Positions 24,394-32,236 of a stretch of DNA of 64,000 nucleotides are shown here, piece after piece (positions within the stretch are counted from its first letter, which is position 1; every line of letters begins with the position of its first letter). This stretch comes from Urbifossiella sp046350095 (GTDB taxonomy: Bacteria > Planctomycetota > Planctomycetia > Gemmatales > Gemmataceae). Position numbers and translations under genes: made by a program. The notes below the pieces were generated by a model. It saw nothing but the letters and a program-made list of their open reading frames with translations. It made no database searches and had not been told where the DNA came from. Location of the stretch: assembly GCA_046350095.1 (NCBI GenBank), contig JAXMBA010000002.1:806001-870000 (forward strand), written 5' to 3'.

Positions 24394-26394
24394 ATGACCG
24401 CGCTCGTGCTCGCCGCCGCACTGCAGCCGGTGCCGCTGCCGGCGTGCGCCTGGGTCCGCGCCGAGGGCGAGACCGCCGGCGCCGGCTTTGTCGTGGACGC
24501 CCAGAAGCGCTGGCTCGTCACCGCCCGCCACGTCGTCGCCGACCACACGGCGGTGGACGTGTTCTTCCCGTGGGTCGAGAACGGAACGCTCGTCACCGAC
24601 CGCACCGCGTACCTCCGCGCCCGCGGCCGGCTCCGCGAGCGCGGCCTGCTCGTTACCGGCACCGTTCTTCGCACCAGCGACGCCGCGGACCTGGCGCTCG
24701 TCGAGCTGCCGGCGCTGCCGCCGGGAACGCCGGCCGTGACGCTGGCGGCGGCGCGCGTGGGCGAGCCGCTCCGCGTCGTCGGCCACCGGCTCGACCTGGA
24801 CACGCTGTGGAACCGCACCGGCGGCCCGGCCCGGCAGGTTGGCGCGCTCGCCGCCGGCTACACCTGGCGCGGCCGCACCCTCGCCGCCGGCGCGGGCGTC
24901 CTCCTGGGGCAACTGCCGATCGAAGAAGGCGACAGCGGCGGGCCGGCGTTCGACGCCCGCGGGCACTGCGTCGGCATGGTCGCGGCGCTGCGGCGGCAGG
25001 CGCCCGACGCCGCAGTCGTCATCACGGCCGACGAGATCCGCGCGTTCCTGTCCACGAAATCGGACCCGCCGCCGCCCGACCGACCGAACGCGGCCGAGTC
25101 GCTGCAACGGGCGGCGGTGTGGGTGCGGCCGACGGCCACCGAGCGGTTCGCGGCCGGCGTGCTCATCGACCGCGACCGTGGCCTCGTCCTCACCGCCGCG
25201 AAGGGGCTGTCCGCCGGCGACCGCGTCGGGCTGGCGTTCGCGCTGCCGCGTGGCGCCGGTGTGGTCGGCGAGCGGGCGCCGTACCGCGATCCCGTCGGGC
25301 TGCACCTGAAGGGTGCGTGGCGCGCCGCTACTGTGCTCGCGCGTGACGAGGGCCGCGACCTGGCGCTGTTGCAGGTCGATTCGGTCCCCGCGTCGGCGCG
25401 CGCGGTGAACCTTGCGACGAACCCGCCGGCGGCGGGCGACGCGGTCCACGCCGTCAGCCACCCCGGCGGCGTCGAGTTCGCGTTCGTGTACGCCGCGGGC
25501 GCGGTCCGGCAGCGCGGGCGGGTCGCGCTCGGCGACGGCGAGAAGGCGCCGCGCGTCGGCGCGCTCGTGCTGCAACTGCCGACGCAGGCCGGGTCGCCGG
25601 GCGGGCCGGTGGCCAACGACCGCGGCGAACTCGTCGGAGTTCTCGCGGCGCGTGACGGCGCCCAGAGCGTCGGTTACGCCGCCGACCCCGCCGAGGTCGC
25701 CGCCTTCCTCGACGCCGCCGACATCACCCGGCTACCGCGAACGGTGTCGGGGCTGGCGGCGCGGCTGGAAGCAATCCCGGGGCGCGTCGCGGGGCAGGTC
25801 GCCGCCGGGCTGGCGAGGCAGGGGAAGCTGGCGGACGCGCTGACGTTCGACGCCTCGTGCCCGGAGGCGCATCTGGCGCAGGCGACGAAGCTGTTCGAGC
25901 GCGGGTTCGCGGCCCGGGAGGCGCGGGACTTCCTCGACCCGGCACTGGCCGGCGGCCGCTTCCACGCCCCGGCGCTGCGGCTGCGGGCCGACCTGAGCGT
26001 GCGGGCGGCCGACTGGCGCGCCGCCCGCGGCGACCTGGAGCGCCTCCTCGACGCCGACCCGGCCGACACCGCGAGCCGCCGCCAGCTCGTGCGGGTGCTG
26101 CTGGAACTGGGCAAGGACGCCGACGCGGCCTCGGCCGTGGGCGACGCCGTCCGGGCGGACGCCGGCTCGCTCACGAACCTCGTCTCCGACCTGAACGAAC
26201 AGGCGGACGCGCTGGAGAAGAAATTCCCGGGCACGCCGTCGGTGCCGGCCGGGTGGCTGGCGCGCGGGCTGACCGCGGCCCGCGACGCCCTCCCGGCCGG
26301 CCCGGGGCGCGACGGCCTGACCGCGGCCCTCCGCCGCGCGGCGGGTGCGACCGACGCCGAGCGGCTGCGGCTGCTCCGCGGCGCGGGGCGGTAG
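24394..26394 (+). CDS. Trypsin-like serine protease with a degenerate second protease domain and TPR-like tail
   Basis: The protein has 666 residues with a short hydrophobic start (MTALVLAAALQPVPLPACAW), probably a signal. Domain 1 (about 20-225) is an S1/HtrA-like chymotrypsin fold with WLVTARHVVADH (His), DLALVELPALP (Asp) and EEGDSGGPAFDARG (Ser). Domain 2 (about 235-440) has the same layout, but the His position reads TAAKGLSAGD (Lys) and the Ser motif reads QAGSPGGPVANDRG, so Pro replaces the catalytic Ser; only DLALLQVD is kept. It is therefore predicted inactive. Residues 440-666 are helical with Ala-rich repeats (RADLSVRAADWRAARGDLER, LVRVLLELGKDADAASAVGD), TPR-like. A pseudoprotease domain may regulate domain 1 or bind peptides. 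Substrate unknown. Confidence 0.82.
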   Translation: MTALVLAAALQPVPLPACAWVRAEGETAGAGFVVDAQKRWLVTARHVVADHTAVDVFFPWVENGTLVTDRTAYLRARGRLRERGLLVTGTVLRTSDAADLALVELPALPPGTPAVTLAAARVGEPLRVVGHRLDLDTLWNRTGGPARQVGALAAGYTWRGRTLAAGAGVLLGQLPIEEGDSGGPAFDARGHCVGMVAALRRQAPDAAVVITADEIRAFLSTKSDPPPPDRPNAAESLQRAAVWVRPTATERFAAGVLIDRDRGLVLTAAKGLSAGDRVGLAFALPRGAGVVGERAPYRDPVGLHLKGAWRAATVLARDEGRDLALLQVDSVPASARAVNLATNPPAAGDAVHAVSHPGGVEFAFVYAAGAVRQRGRVALGDGEKAPRVGALVLQLPTQAGSPGGPVANDRGELVGVLAARDGAQSVGYAADPAEVAAFLDAADITRLPRTVSGLAARLEAIPGRVAGQVAAGLARQGKLADALTFDASCPEAHLAQATKLFERGFAAREARDFLDPALAGGRFHAPALRLRADLSVRAADWRAARGDLERLLDADPADTASRRQLVRVLLELGKDADAASAVGDAVRADAGSLTNLVSDLNEQADALEKKFPGTPSVPAGWLARGLTAARDALPAGPGRDGLTAALRRAAGATDAERLRLLRGAGR

Positions 26395-26436
26395 CGGTTG
26401 CGACGGCCGGCGTTCGCCCGCACGTCCGGTCGGTTG

Positions 26437-26465
26437 TTGACGCGCCCCCGGGCCGGGGTTAGGCT
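26437..26465 (+). promoter_or_regulatory. Possible sigma-70-type promoter TTGACG-N17-TAGGCT
   Basis: TTGACG (26437-26442) and TAGGCT (26460-26465) are spaced by 17 nt, 77 nt upstream of the PPC-protein ATG. A second TACGAT lies at 26472-26477. This is one of the few places in the window with a well-spaced pair, but such matches can occur by chance. Confidence 0.35.
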
Positions 26466-26541
26466 CGCGGGTACGATACCAGCGCCCCCCGCCACACCAA
26501 CCCGTTCCGCGGCGGTCGCGCCCCGTGTAGGAGGTTCGCGG

Positions 26542-27021
26542 ATGAAACTGGCTTCCGGATCGCGGTACGGCGTGCTCGGCCTCACGGCCGTCGCCCTGTT
26601 CTGCCTCGGCGACCGGGCCGTGTCGCAGGACGTGTCCCTGGCCCCGACGTTCGGCTCGGCCCGCCTCAAGTCCGGGTTCGAGCCCGACCCGTTCCTCGTG
26701 CCCGACGTCGTCACCGGCGGCAACATCGAGACCGACAAGGGCGGCGTCAAGGCGTGGATCTCGAAGGCCCCGGACTACCGCCTGAACTACACCGCCGGCG
26801 AGTTCAAGCTCACCATCAAGTTCGCCAGCAAGGGCGACACCACGCTCCTCGTCAACACCCCGGACGGCAAGTGGGTGGCCGACGACGACAGCGACGGCGA
26901 CGACAACCCGCGGATCACGTTCAACAACCCGAAGACCGGCCAGTACGACATCTGGGTCGGCAGCTTCGAGAAGAAGAACGAGAAGGGCACGCTCATCATC
27001 ACCGAGAAGAAGCAGAAGTAA
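26542..27021 (+). CDS. Secreted small protein with PPC-like domain
   Basis: The protein has 159 residues. A good Shine-Dalgarno (TAGGAGG, 26527-26533) stands 8 nt before the ATG. The signal peptide is MKLASGSRYGVLGLTAVALF, with cleavage probably near VSQD. The mature protein resembles a bacterial pre-peptidase C-terminal (PPC) domain: EFKLTIKFASKGDTTLLVNT, then PDGKWVADDDSDGDDNPRIT and YDIWVGSFEKKNEKGTLIIT, a beta-sandwich often with a Ca-binding acidic loop (DDDSDGDDN). Stand-alone PPC proteins are common in planctomycetes; their role is unknown. A strong inverted repeat follows the stop and separates it from the convergent VOC gene. Confidence 0.8.
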   Translation: MKLASGSRYGVLGLTAVALFCLGDRAVSQDVSLAPTFGSARLKSGFEPDPFLVPDVVTGGNIETDKGGVKAWISKAPDYRLNYTAGEFKLTIKFASKGDTTLLVNTPDGKWVADDDSDGDDNPRITFNNPKTGQYDIWVGSFEKKNEKGTLIITEKKQK

Positions 27022-27042
27022 CCTGGGAAATGACCAATTCCC

Positions 27043-27103
27043 AATGACCCACCAAGGACCAAGGAAGAAGCCGCTGTACTTCCTTGGTCATTGGTGGGTC
27101 ATT
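27043..27103. terminator. 25-bp inverted repeat of the AATGACCC family between convergent genes
   Basis: Arms 27043-27067 and 27079-27103 pair at 24 of 25 positions around an 11-nt loop. The arm begins AATGACCCACCAA, the same word as in the repeat after smpB at 3554-3614. It lies 21 nt after one stop and 13 nt before the other, so it may end transcription from both sides. Confidence 0.72.
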
Positions 27104-27116
27104 CGACATTCGTCAT

Positions 27117-27635
27117 TCAGCCGGCCGCCGGCGCCTCGCCGCCGCAGAACGCGGCCCACTTCGCCTCCGCCGCGGCCTTCTGCTCCGCGGTCAGCGGGTG
27201 GCTGAACGACCAGTCGTGGCCGAACGGGTCCGTCACCTTCCCGTAGCGGTCGCCCCAGAACATGTCGTCGGCCGGCATCGTCACCGTCGCCCCGGCGGCG
27301 GCGGCCTGGGCGATGGCGGCGTCGGCGTTCGCCACGCACAGGTAGATCGTCACCGGGCTTGGCCCGGCCGGCGCGCGGCTCACTCCGCCGCAGTACTCGG
27401 GGAAGTCGTCGCACAGGAAGAGGTCGGCGCCGGCCACCCTGAGGTGGGCGTGCATGAGCCGGCCGCTCCCGCCCGGGTCGGGCATCACCGTCACCTCCTC
27501 CGCCCCCAGCGCCGCCTTGTAGAAGTCCACCGCCCTGGCCGCCCCCTTTACCACCAGGTGCGGCACCAGCACGCTCGTCGACACGTCCGCCTCCGTCGCT
27601 GAAAGTATCCGGGTGTTCACCACCACCCCACGCAT
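27117..27635 (-). CDS. VOC-family (glyoxalase/bleomycin-resistance fold) protein, PhnB-like
   Basis: This 172-residue protein shows VPHLVVKGAARAVDFYKAAL (the usual first strand-helix), LMHAHLRVAGADLFLCDDFP, PVTIYLCVANADAAIAQAAA, AGATVTMPADDMFWGDRYGK and VTDPFGHDWSFSHPL. This matches PhnB-like VOC proteins, in which two beta-alpha-beta-beta-beta modules form a metal or ligand site. Most members act on small molecules or confer drug resistance by binding; here the substrate is unknown. The ATG at 27635 is used; a GTG four codons later is also possible. It converges on the PPC gene. Confidence 0.85.
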   Translation of the reverse strand: MRGVVVNTRILSATEADVSTSVLVPHLVVKGAARAVDFYKAALGAEEVTVMPDPGGSGRLMHAHLRVAGADLFLCDDFPEYCGGVSRAPAGPSPVTIYLCVANADAAIAQAAAAGATVTMPADDMFWGDRYGKVTDPFGHDWSFSHPLTAEQKAAAEAKWAAFCGGEAPAAG

Positions 27636-27762
27636 CGGCCGGCGGCGATGTTGGGCGTGAACGAATCCGGCCGGCGGGTCGTAGAATGCCCGGGCTTCCC
27701 TTCCGCACGGGCGCGTGTAATGGCCGCCGCCGGCCGCCGGTATTCCCTGTAGGACCGCCCGC

Positions 27763-28371
27763 ATGGCCGAACCCCCCGCCACCCGGGTGACCCTGCTCGC
27801 CCGCATCCGCGACGGCCGCGACGCCGCCGCGTGGGGGGAGTTCGTCCGGTTGTACGGGCCGGTCGTGTACGGGTTCGCCCGGAACCGCGGGTTGCAGGAC
27901 GCCGACGCCGCCGACCTGATGCAGGACGTGATGCGGAGCGTGGCCCGGAACGCCGCGAAGCTGGAGTACGACCCGAAGCGCGGCACCTTCCGCGGGTGGC
28001 TGTACACCATCACGCGGAACAAGATTTACAACTTCCTGTCGGCGCAGCGGCACCGCCCGCGGGCCAGCGGCGACCCGGACGCGAAGGAGCAGCTGGACGC
28101 CGCCCCGGCCCGCGAGGAGGCCGGCCCGGACGCCGACTGGGAGAAGGAGTACCAGCGGAAACTGACCGACCGGGCGATGGAGGTCGTGAAGGCCGAGTTC
28201 CAGCCGGCGACGTGGCAGGCGTTCTGGGGCACGGCCGTGGACGGCAAGCCGGCCGCGGAGGTGGGGGCCGCGCTGGGGATGTCGCCGGGGGCGGTGTACG
28301 TGGCCAAGAGCCGCGTCATCGCCCGCCTGCGGGACGAGGTGCGGTCGATGGTGGACGACGAGGACAATTAG
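27763..28371 (+). CDS. ECF-type RNA polymerase sigma factor, kinase-associated planctomycete type
   Basis: The protein has 202 residues. Region 2 reads WGEFVRLYGPVVYGFARNRG, then LQDADAADLMQDVMRSVARN and RGTFRGWLYTITRNKIYNFL. The sigma-4 part reads QAFWGTAVDGKPAAEVGAAL and MSPGAVYVAKSRVIARLRDE. Both core-binding and -35-binding regions are present, so it should be a working sigma-70-family regulator. The long linker of acidic/Pro residues between them is typical of planctomycete ECF factors. The next gene, 101 nt downstream, is a membrane kinase with an anti-sigma-like zinc motif, an arrangement known in planctomycetes in which the kinase is thought to control the sigma factor. A TAGAAT hexamer lies 75 nt upstream. 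Confidence 0.92.
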   Translation: MAEPPATRVTLLARIRDGRDAAAWGEFVRLYGPVVYGFARNRGLQDADAADLMQDVMRSVARNAAKLEYDPKRGTFRGWLYTITRNKIYNFLSAQRHRPRASGDPDAKEQLDAAPAREEAGPDADWEKEYQRKLTDRAMEVVKAEFQPATWQAFWGTAVDGKPAAEVGAALGMSPGAVYVAKSRVIARLRDEVRSMVDDEDN

Positions 28372-28468
28372 TTTCGAGTTTCGGAGTTTCGAGTTCACCG
28401 CCGCCGGCCTCGCTCGACGCTCCGACCACGCATCCGAACTCGAAACTCGAAACTCCAGAACTCGAAAC
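28371..28468. repeat. CGAAACTC-type inverted repeat between sigma factor and kinase
   Basis: The arm 28371-28396 is built of GTTTCGAGTTTCGGAG words. Its complement lies at 28436-28468 with one extra CGAAACT unit. It begins at the last base of the sigma factor stop codon and ends 4 nt before the kinase ATG, so it fills the whole gap. It could attenuate transcription or stabilise the mRNA between the two genes. Confidence 0.65.
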
Positions 28469-28472
28469 GGAC

Positions 28473-30782
28473 ATGCCTCCCGACACCCCTCACCCGTACG
28501 ACTGCCCCTCGACCAGCGAGCTGGACCGGCTGATCGTCGGCCGGCTCGGCGAGGCCCGCGCCGACGCCGTCACCGCGCACCTCGACCGCTGCCCCGAGTG
28601 CCAGCTCCGCATGGAGTCGCTGGCGGCCGGCGGCGACCCGCTCCTCACCACCACCGTCCGCCAGTGCGTCGCCGACCGGCCGCCGCCCGACTCGGCGTTC
28701 TGGCCGGCGCTCTCGGCCGCCGCCGCCGAGGTGTCGGCCACGGCCCTGATGCCGCCGCCGGCAGCCGCCACGCCGCGGTCCGGCGGGAGCCGGACCGGCG
28801 AGTACAAGCTGTCGTTCCTGCGACCCACCGCCACCCCCGGCCGGATCGGCATGCTCGGCACGTTCGACGTGATCGCCGAGATCGGCCGCGGCGGCATGGG
28901 CGTGGTGCTCCGCGCCCACGACCCGTGCCTGGAGCGCGAGGTCGCGGTGAAGGTGCTCGACCCGCAGCTGGCCGACAACGAGGTGGCCCGGCAGCGCTTC
29001 TGCCGCGAGGCCCGCGCCGCCGCCAAGCTCACGCACGAGAACCTCGTCGCCGTCCACACCGTGGACGAGGACGCCGAGAGCGGCCTGCCGTACTTCGTGA
29101 TGCAGCTCGTGTCCGGCGAGTCGCTGGAGCAGCGCATCCGCCGCGTCGGGAGGATGAGCGCCGCCGAGGTGGCGCGGCTGGGCCAGCAGGCCGCGGCGGG
29201 GCTGGCCGCGGCGCACAAGGAAGGGCTCATCCACCGCGACATCAAGCCCGGCAACATCCTCCTGGAGGCCGGCACCGACCGGGTGAAGCTGACCGACTTC
29301 GGGCTGGCCCGCGCCGCCGAGGACGTGAAGCTGACGCGGACCGGGTTCGTCGCCGGCACCCCGCTCTACATGGCCCCCGAGCAGGCCCGCGGCGACACCG
29401 TGGACGCCCGCTCCGACCTGTTCAGCCTCGGCAGCGTGCTGTACGAGGCGGCCACCGGCGTCGCCCCGTTCGACGGCAAGACGCCGCTCGTGGTACTGAA
29501 CCGCGTCACCGACGAGACGCAGCCGCCGCTGCGGACGGTGACGCCGGACGTGCCGCACTGGCTGTCCGACGTGGTGGACCGGCTGCTGGAGAAGCGGCCC
29601 GCCGACCGCTTCCAGACGGCGCAGGAGGTGGCCGACATCTTCACCACCGAACTGTCGCGCCTCCAGGCCGGGCAGCCGTCGGAGCAGTCCGGGGTGTGCG
29701 GCGGCTCGGTGTACGCCCGCCGCCGGCACGTCTGCATGAAGTCCGTCGGCCGCGTCGTGCTGCCGTGGGTCGGCGGGGCGGTCGCGGGCGTGCTCGCCGC
29801 CGCGCTCCTGATCCCGCCGCGGACCGTCGAGGTGGCCGTGCCGACGCCGACGCCCCCCGCTACCGCGGCCGAGCCCGACCCGGGGCCGGAGCCGAAGCAC
29901 GCCATCGCCGGGAAGGCCGGGCCGGTGTGGAGCGTGTCGTACACGCCGGACGGGAGCGCCATCGTGGTCGGCTCCGAGAACGGCATGGTGCGGTTCATCG
30001 ACACCGCCAAGTGGACGTTCAACCGCAACTTCTCCCGCGGCAGCGGCACCGTGTGGGCCGTGGACGCCGCCGGGGACGGCAAGTCGGTGGCGGTCGTCAC
30101 CGACGACGCCATGGTCCGCGTGTACGACCTGGCGACGGGCGAGTTCAAGGAGTACCCGCACCCCACGTCGGCGCGAACGGCGGCGTTCAACGCCGACGGG
30201 TCGAAGCTGGCCACCGGCGACCGCAACTCGACGCTGCGGGTGTGGGACACGCAGACGCAGGTGCCGATCGAGTTGACCGGGCACACGGGCACGATCCACG
30301 GCGTGGCGTTCAGCCCCGACGGCGGCAAACTGGTGAGCAGCGGCAGCGACGGCGCCGTGAAGCTGTGGACGCTGGCCAAGTACCGCGTCGGCGGCCCGAA
30401 CGCGGAGCCGCCCGTGAAGCTGGACCTGCACGAGGGGCCGGTGTACGCGGTGGCGTACAGCCCCGACGCTTCCGTGCCGCGGGTGGCGAGCGGCGGCTGG
30501 GACCAGACGGTCCGCATTTGGAACGCCACGAGCGGCGGGCAGGAGCAGGTGATGCGGCACGGCGGCGACGTGTGGTCGCTGAACTTCAGCCACGACGGCA
30601 AGCTGCTGGCGTCGGCGAGCCAGGACGGCACCGTGAAGGTGTGGGACGTGGCCACGGGCGCCGAGCGGCAGTTGTTCCGCGCTGGCGGCCGCCCGCTGCA
30701 CTCGGTGCGGTTCGCCCCCGACGGCCGCACTCTGGCCGCCGCCGGCCGCGACGGCACCGTGCGGGTGTGGGAGGTAAAGTGA
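28473..30782 (+). CDS. Serine/threonine protein kinase with N-terminal zinc-finger (anti-sigma-like) segment and WD40 repeats
   Basis: The protein has 769 residues. Residues 33-46 hold a His-x3-Cys-x2-Cys motif (HLDRCPEC), as in ZAS-type anti-sigma domains. Residues 125-390 are a complete Hanks kinase: IGRGGMGVVLRAHDP (glycine loop), EVAVKVLDP (Lys), IHRDIKPGNILL (catalytic loop), LTDFGLARAA (DFG) and YMAPEQARG. One membrane helix follows near residue 430 (LPWVGGAVAGVLAAALLIPP). The outer or periplasmic part (about 470-769) has about seven WD40 repeats, e.g. FSPDGGKLVSSGSDGAVKLW and FSHDGKLLASASQDGTVKVW. The likely model is signal sensing by the WD40 propeller, phosphorylation inside, and control of the neighbouring sigma factor through the zinc motif. 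The first two steps are inferred from layout. Confidence 0.92.
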   Translation: MPPDTPHPYDCPSTSELDRLIVGRLGEARADAVTAHLDRCPECQLRMESLAAGGDPLLTTTVRQCVADRPPPDSAFWPALSAAAAEVSATALMPPPAAATPRSGGSRTGEYKLSFLRPTATPGRIGMLGTFDVIAEIGRGGMGVVLRAHDPCLEREVAVKVLDPQLADNEVARQRFCREARAAAKLTHENLVAVHTVDEDAESGLPYFVMQLVSGESLEQRIRRVGRMSAAEVARLGQQAAAGLAAAHKEGLIHRDIKPGNILLEAGTDRVKLTDFGLARAAEDVKLTRTGFVAGTPLYMAPEQARGDTVDARSDLFSLGSVLYEAATGVAPFDGKTPLVVLNRVTDETQPPLRTVTPDVPHWLSDVVDRLLEKRPADRFQTAQEVADIFTTELSRLQAGQPSEQSGVCGGSVYARRRHVCMKSVGRVVLPWVGGAVAGVLAAALLIPPRTVEVAVPTPTPPATAAEPDPGPEPKHAIAGKAGPVWSVSYTPDGSAIVVGSENGMVRFIDTAKWTFNRNFSRGSGTVWAVDAAGDGKSVAVVTDDAMVRVYDLATGEFKEYPHPTSARTAAFNADGSKLATGDRNSTLRVWDTQTQVPIELTGHTGTIHGVAFSPDGGKLVSSGSDGAVKLWTLAKYRVGGPNAEPPVKLDLHEGPVYAVAYSPDASVPRVASGGWDQTVRIWNATSGGQEQVMRHGGDVWSLNFSHDGKLLASASQDGTVKVWDVATGAERQLFRAGGRPLHSVRFAPDGRTLAAAGRDGTVRVWEVK

Positions 30783-30783
30783 C

Positions 30784-30888
30784 GGGATTTTATGATTGAT
30801 GATCGGTGATTGATGAATGGAAGAGTGCGGAGCTGCAAATCTGCTTGTATATTCCATTCATCAATCATCCGTCGTCAATCATCAATCC
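30784..30888. repeat. ATTGATGA-type inverted repeat after the kinase gene
   Basis: The arm 30784-30822 (words GATTGATGAT and GATTGATGAATGG) pairs imperfectly with 30852-30888 (CCATTCATCAATC, ATCATCAATCC). It is A+T-rich against the background. It starts 2 nt after the kinase stop and runs into the 3' end of the convergent CbiX gene, whose last ten codons are made of this repeat. Confidence 0.65.
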
Positions 30889-31239
30889 CGCGGTCGCCCT
30901 TTCCTCCAGAATGTCAATCAACCCCAGGTGCCCCCCCAGCGGCGCGGCCAGGACGAACCGCACCGCGGGGAACGCCGCCGTCAGCCGGCCGCGCGCGGCC
31001 GTCAGGTCTTCGACGACGTGCTTCCCCGGCGACAGGAAGTACGGCAGCATCACCACCACCTTCGCGCCGCGGCCGACGCACAGCGCCCCGCCGCCCTCGA
31101 TCGACGGCTCCGCCAGTTCCAGGAACGACGGCTGCACGTCCGGGTGGCCGCGGGCGCGGAGTTGCGCCGCGACGGACTCCAGGTCGGCGTTCGCCTCGGC
31201 CCGGCGGCTCCCGTGCGCGATCAGCAGCAGCGATGTCAT
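30865..31239 (-). CDS. CbiX/sirohydrochlorin-chelatase-like protein
   Basis: This 124-residue protein starts MTSLLLIAHGSRRAEANADL, the hallmark N-terminus of CbiX-type chelatases (the His in AHGSR is a metal/porphyrin ligand). It continues VQPSFLELAEPSIEGG and VVVMLPYFLSPGKHVVEDL, with a second His in GKHV. Short CbiX proteins insert cobalt or iron into sirohydrochlorin for cobalamin, siroheme or related cofactors. The length is normal for the half-size form, which works as a dimer. The last residues (ATAGLMIDDG) are encoded by the intergenic repeat at 30784-30888, so the natural C-terminus was probably altered. It is divergent from hisG with 43 nt between starts. Confidence 0.84.
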   Translation of the reverse strand: MTSLLLIAHGSRRAEANADLESVAAQLRARGHPDVQPSFLELAEPSIEGGGALCVGRGAKVVVMLPYFLSPGKHVVEDLTAARGRLTAAFPAVRFVLAAPLGGHLGLIDILEERATAGLMIDDG

Positions 31240-31282
31240 GGGGTGAGTGTACGCCGCCGGCCGGCGGCCGTATCCTTTCCCG

Positions 31283-32161
31283 ATGAGCAACCAACTGAAG
31301 CTGGGTCTCCCCGCCGGCTCCCTCCAGGACGCCACCGCCGAGCTGTTCCGCAAGGCCGGCTACAAGGTCACGTTCGCCAGCCGCAGCTACTACCCCACGA
31401 TCGACGACCCCGACATCCACTGCACGCTCATCCGCGCCCAGGAGATGGCCCGGTACGTCCGCGACGGGTCGCTCGACTGCGGCCTCACCGGGCACGACTG
31501 GGTCGTCGAGAACGACGCCGAGAAGGACGTGGTCGAACTCGCCGAGCTGGTGTTCAGCAAGGTCAGCCGGCGGCCCGTGCGCTGGGTGCTGGCCGTGCCG
31601 AACGACTCGCCCGTGCAGTCGCCGAAGGACCTGCAAGGCAAGCGCATCGCCACCGAAGTGGTGAACATCACCCGCAAGTGGCTCGCGTCGCACGGCGTGA
31701 CGGCGAGCGTGGAGTTCAGCTGGGGCGCGACCGAGGTGAAGCCGCCGAAGCTCGCCGACGCCATCGTCGAGGTGACCGAGACGGGCAGCAGCCTGAAGGC
31801 GAACAACCTGCGCATCGTGGCCGACCTGCTGACGAGCACGACGCGGTTCATCGCCAACCCGGCCGCCGCCGCCGACCCGTGGAAGCGGCAGAAGATGGAC
31901 GACCTGGTGCTGATGCTGAAGGGGGCGATGGCCGCCGAGGGGAAGGTGGGCCTGATGATGAACGTGCCGCGGGACAAGCAGGCCGCGGTGGTGGCGCTGC
32001 TGCCGGGGCACAAGCCGACGCTCTCGGCACTGTCCGACCCCGAGTGGGTGGACGTGATGGTGATCCTGACCGAGGACGAGGTGCGCCGGCTGACCCCGTC
32101 GCTGAAGCGCGCCGGGGCGTGCGGCATTGTGGAGTTCCCGCTCAACAAGGTCATCGACTGA
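31283..32161 (+). CDS. hisG: ATP phosphoribosyltransferase HisG, long form
   Basis: The protein has 292 residues. The N-terminal catalytic lobes show KLGLPAGSLQDATAELFRKA, SLDCGLTGHDWVVEND, GKRIATEVVNITRKWLASHG and AIVEVTETGSSLKANNLRIV (the phosphate-binding ETGSSL). The C-terminal ~80 residues (VMVILTEDEVRRLTPSLKRA, CGIVEFPLNKVID) are the ACT-like regulatory domain found in HisG_L, which is inhibited by histidine and does not need HisZ. HisG catalyses the first step of histidine synthesis, joining ATP and PRPP. No other his gene is in the window. The ATG at 31283 is chosen by family length; TATCCT lies 7 nt before it. Confidence 0.95.
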   Translation: MSNQLKLGLPAGSLQDATAELFRKAGYKVTFASRSYYPTIDDPDIHCTLIRAQEMARYVRDGSLDCGLTGHDWVVENDAEKDVVELAELVFSKVSRRPVRWVLAVPNDSPVQSPKDLQGKRIATEVVNITRKWLASHGVTASVEFSWGATEVKPPKLADAIVEVTETGSSLKANNLRIVADLLTSTTRFIANPAAAADPWKRQKMDDLVLMLKGAMAAEGKVGLMMNVPRDKQAAVVALLPGHKPTLSALSDPEWVDVMVILTEDEVRRLTPSLKRAGACGIVEFPLNKVID

Positions 32162-32236
32162 CGCGAGTCGTTACAGCTTGTGACACACGCACGGCCCGCG
32201 GTGTGGTTCAATAGCAGCGTCCCCCGGAGCCGTGCC

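Noticed and set aside
21566..24421. Minus-strand open frame of about 950 codons
   Set aside because: It is antisense to the PVC dehydrogenase and has shadow composition; the plus-strand frame has signal peptide, propeller and heme motifs.
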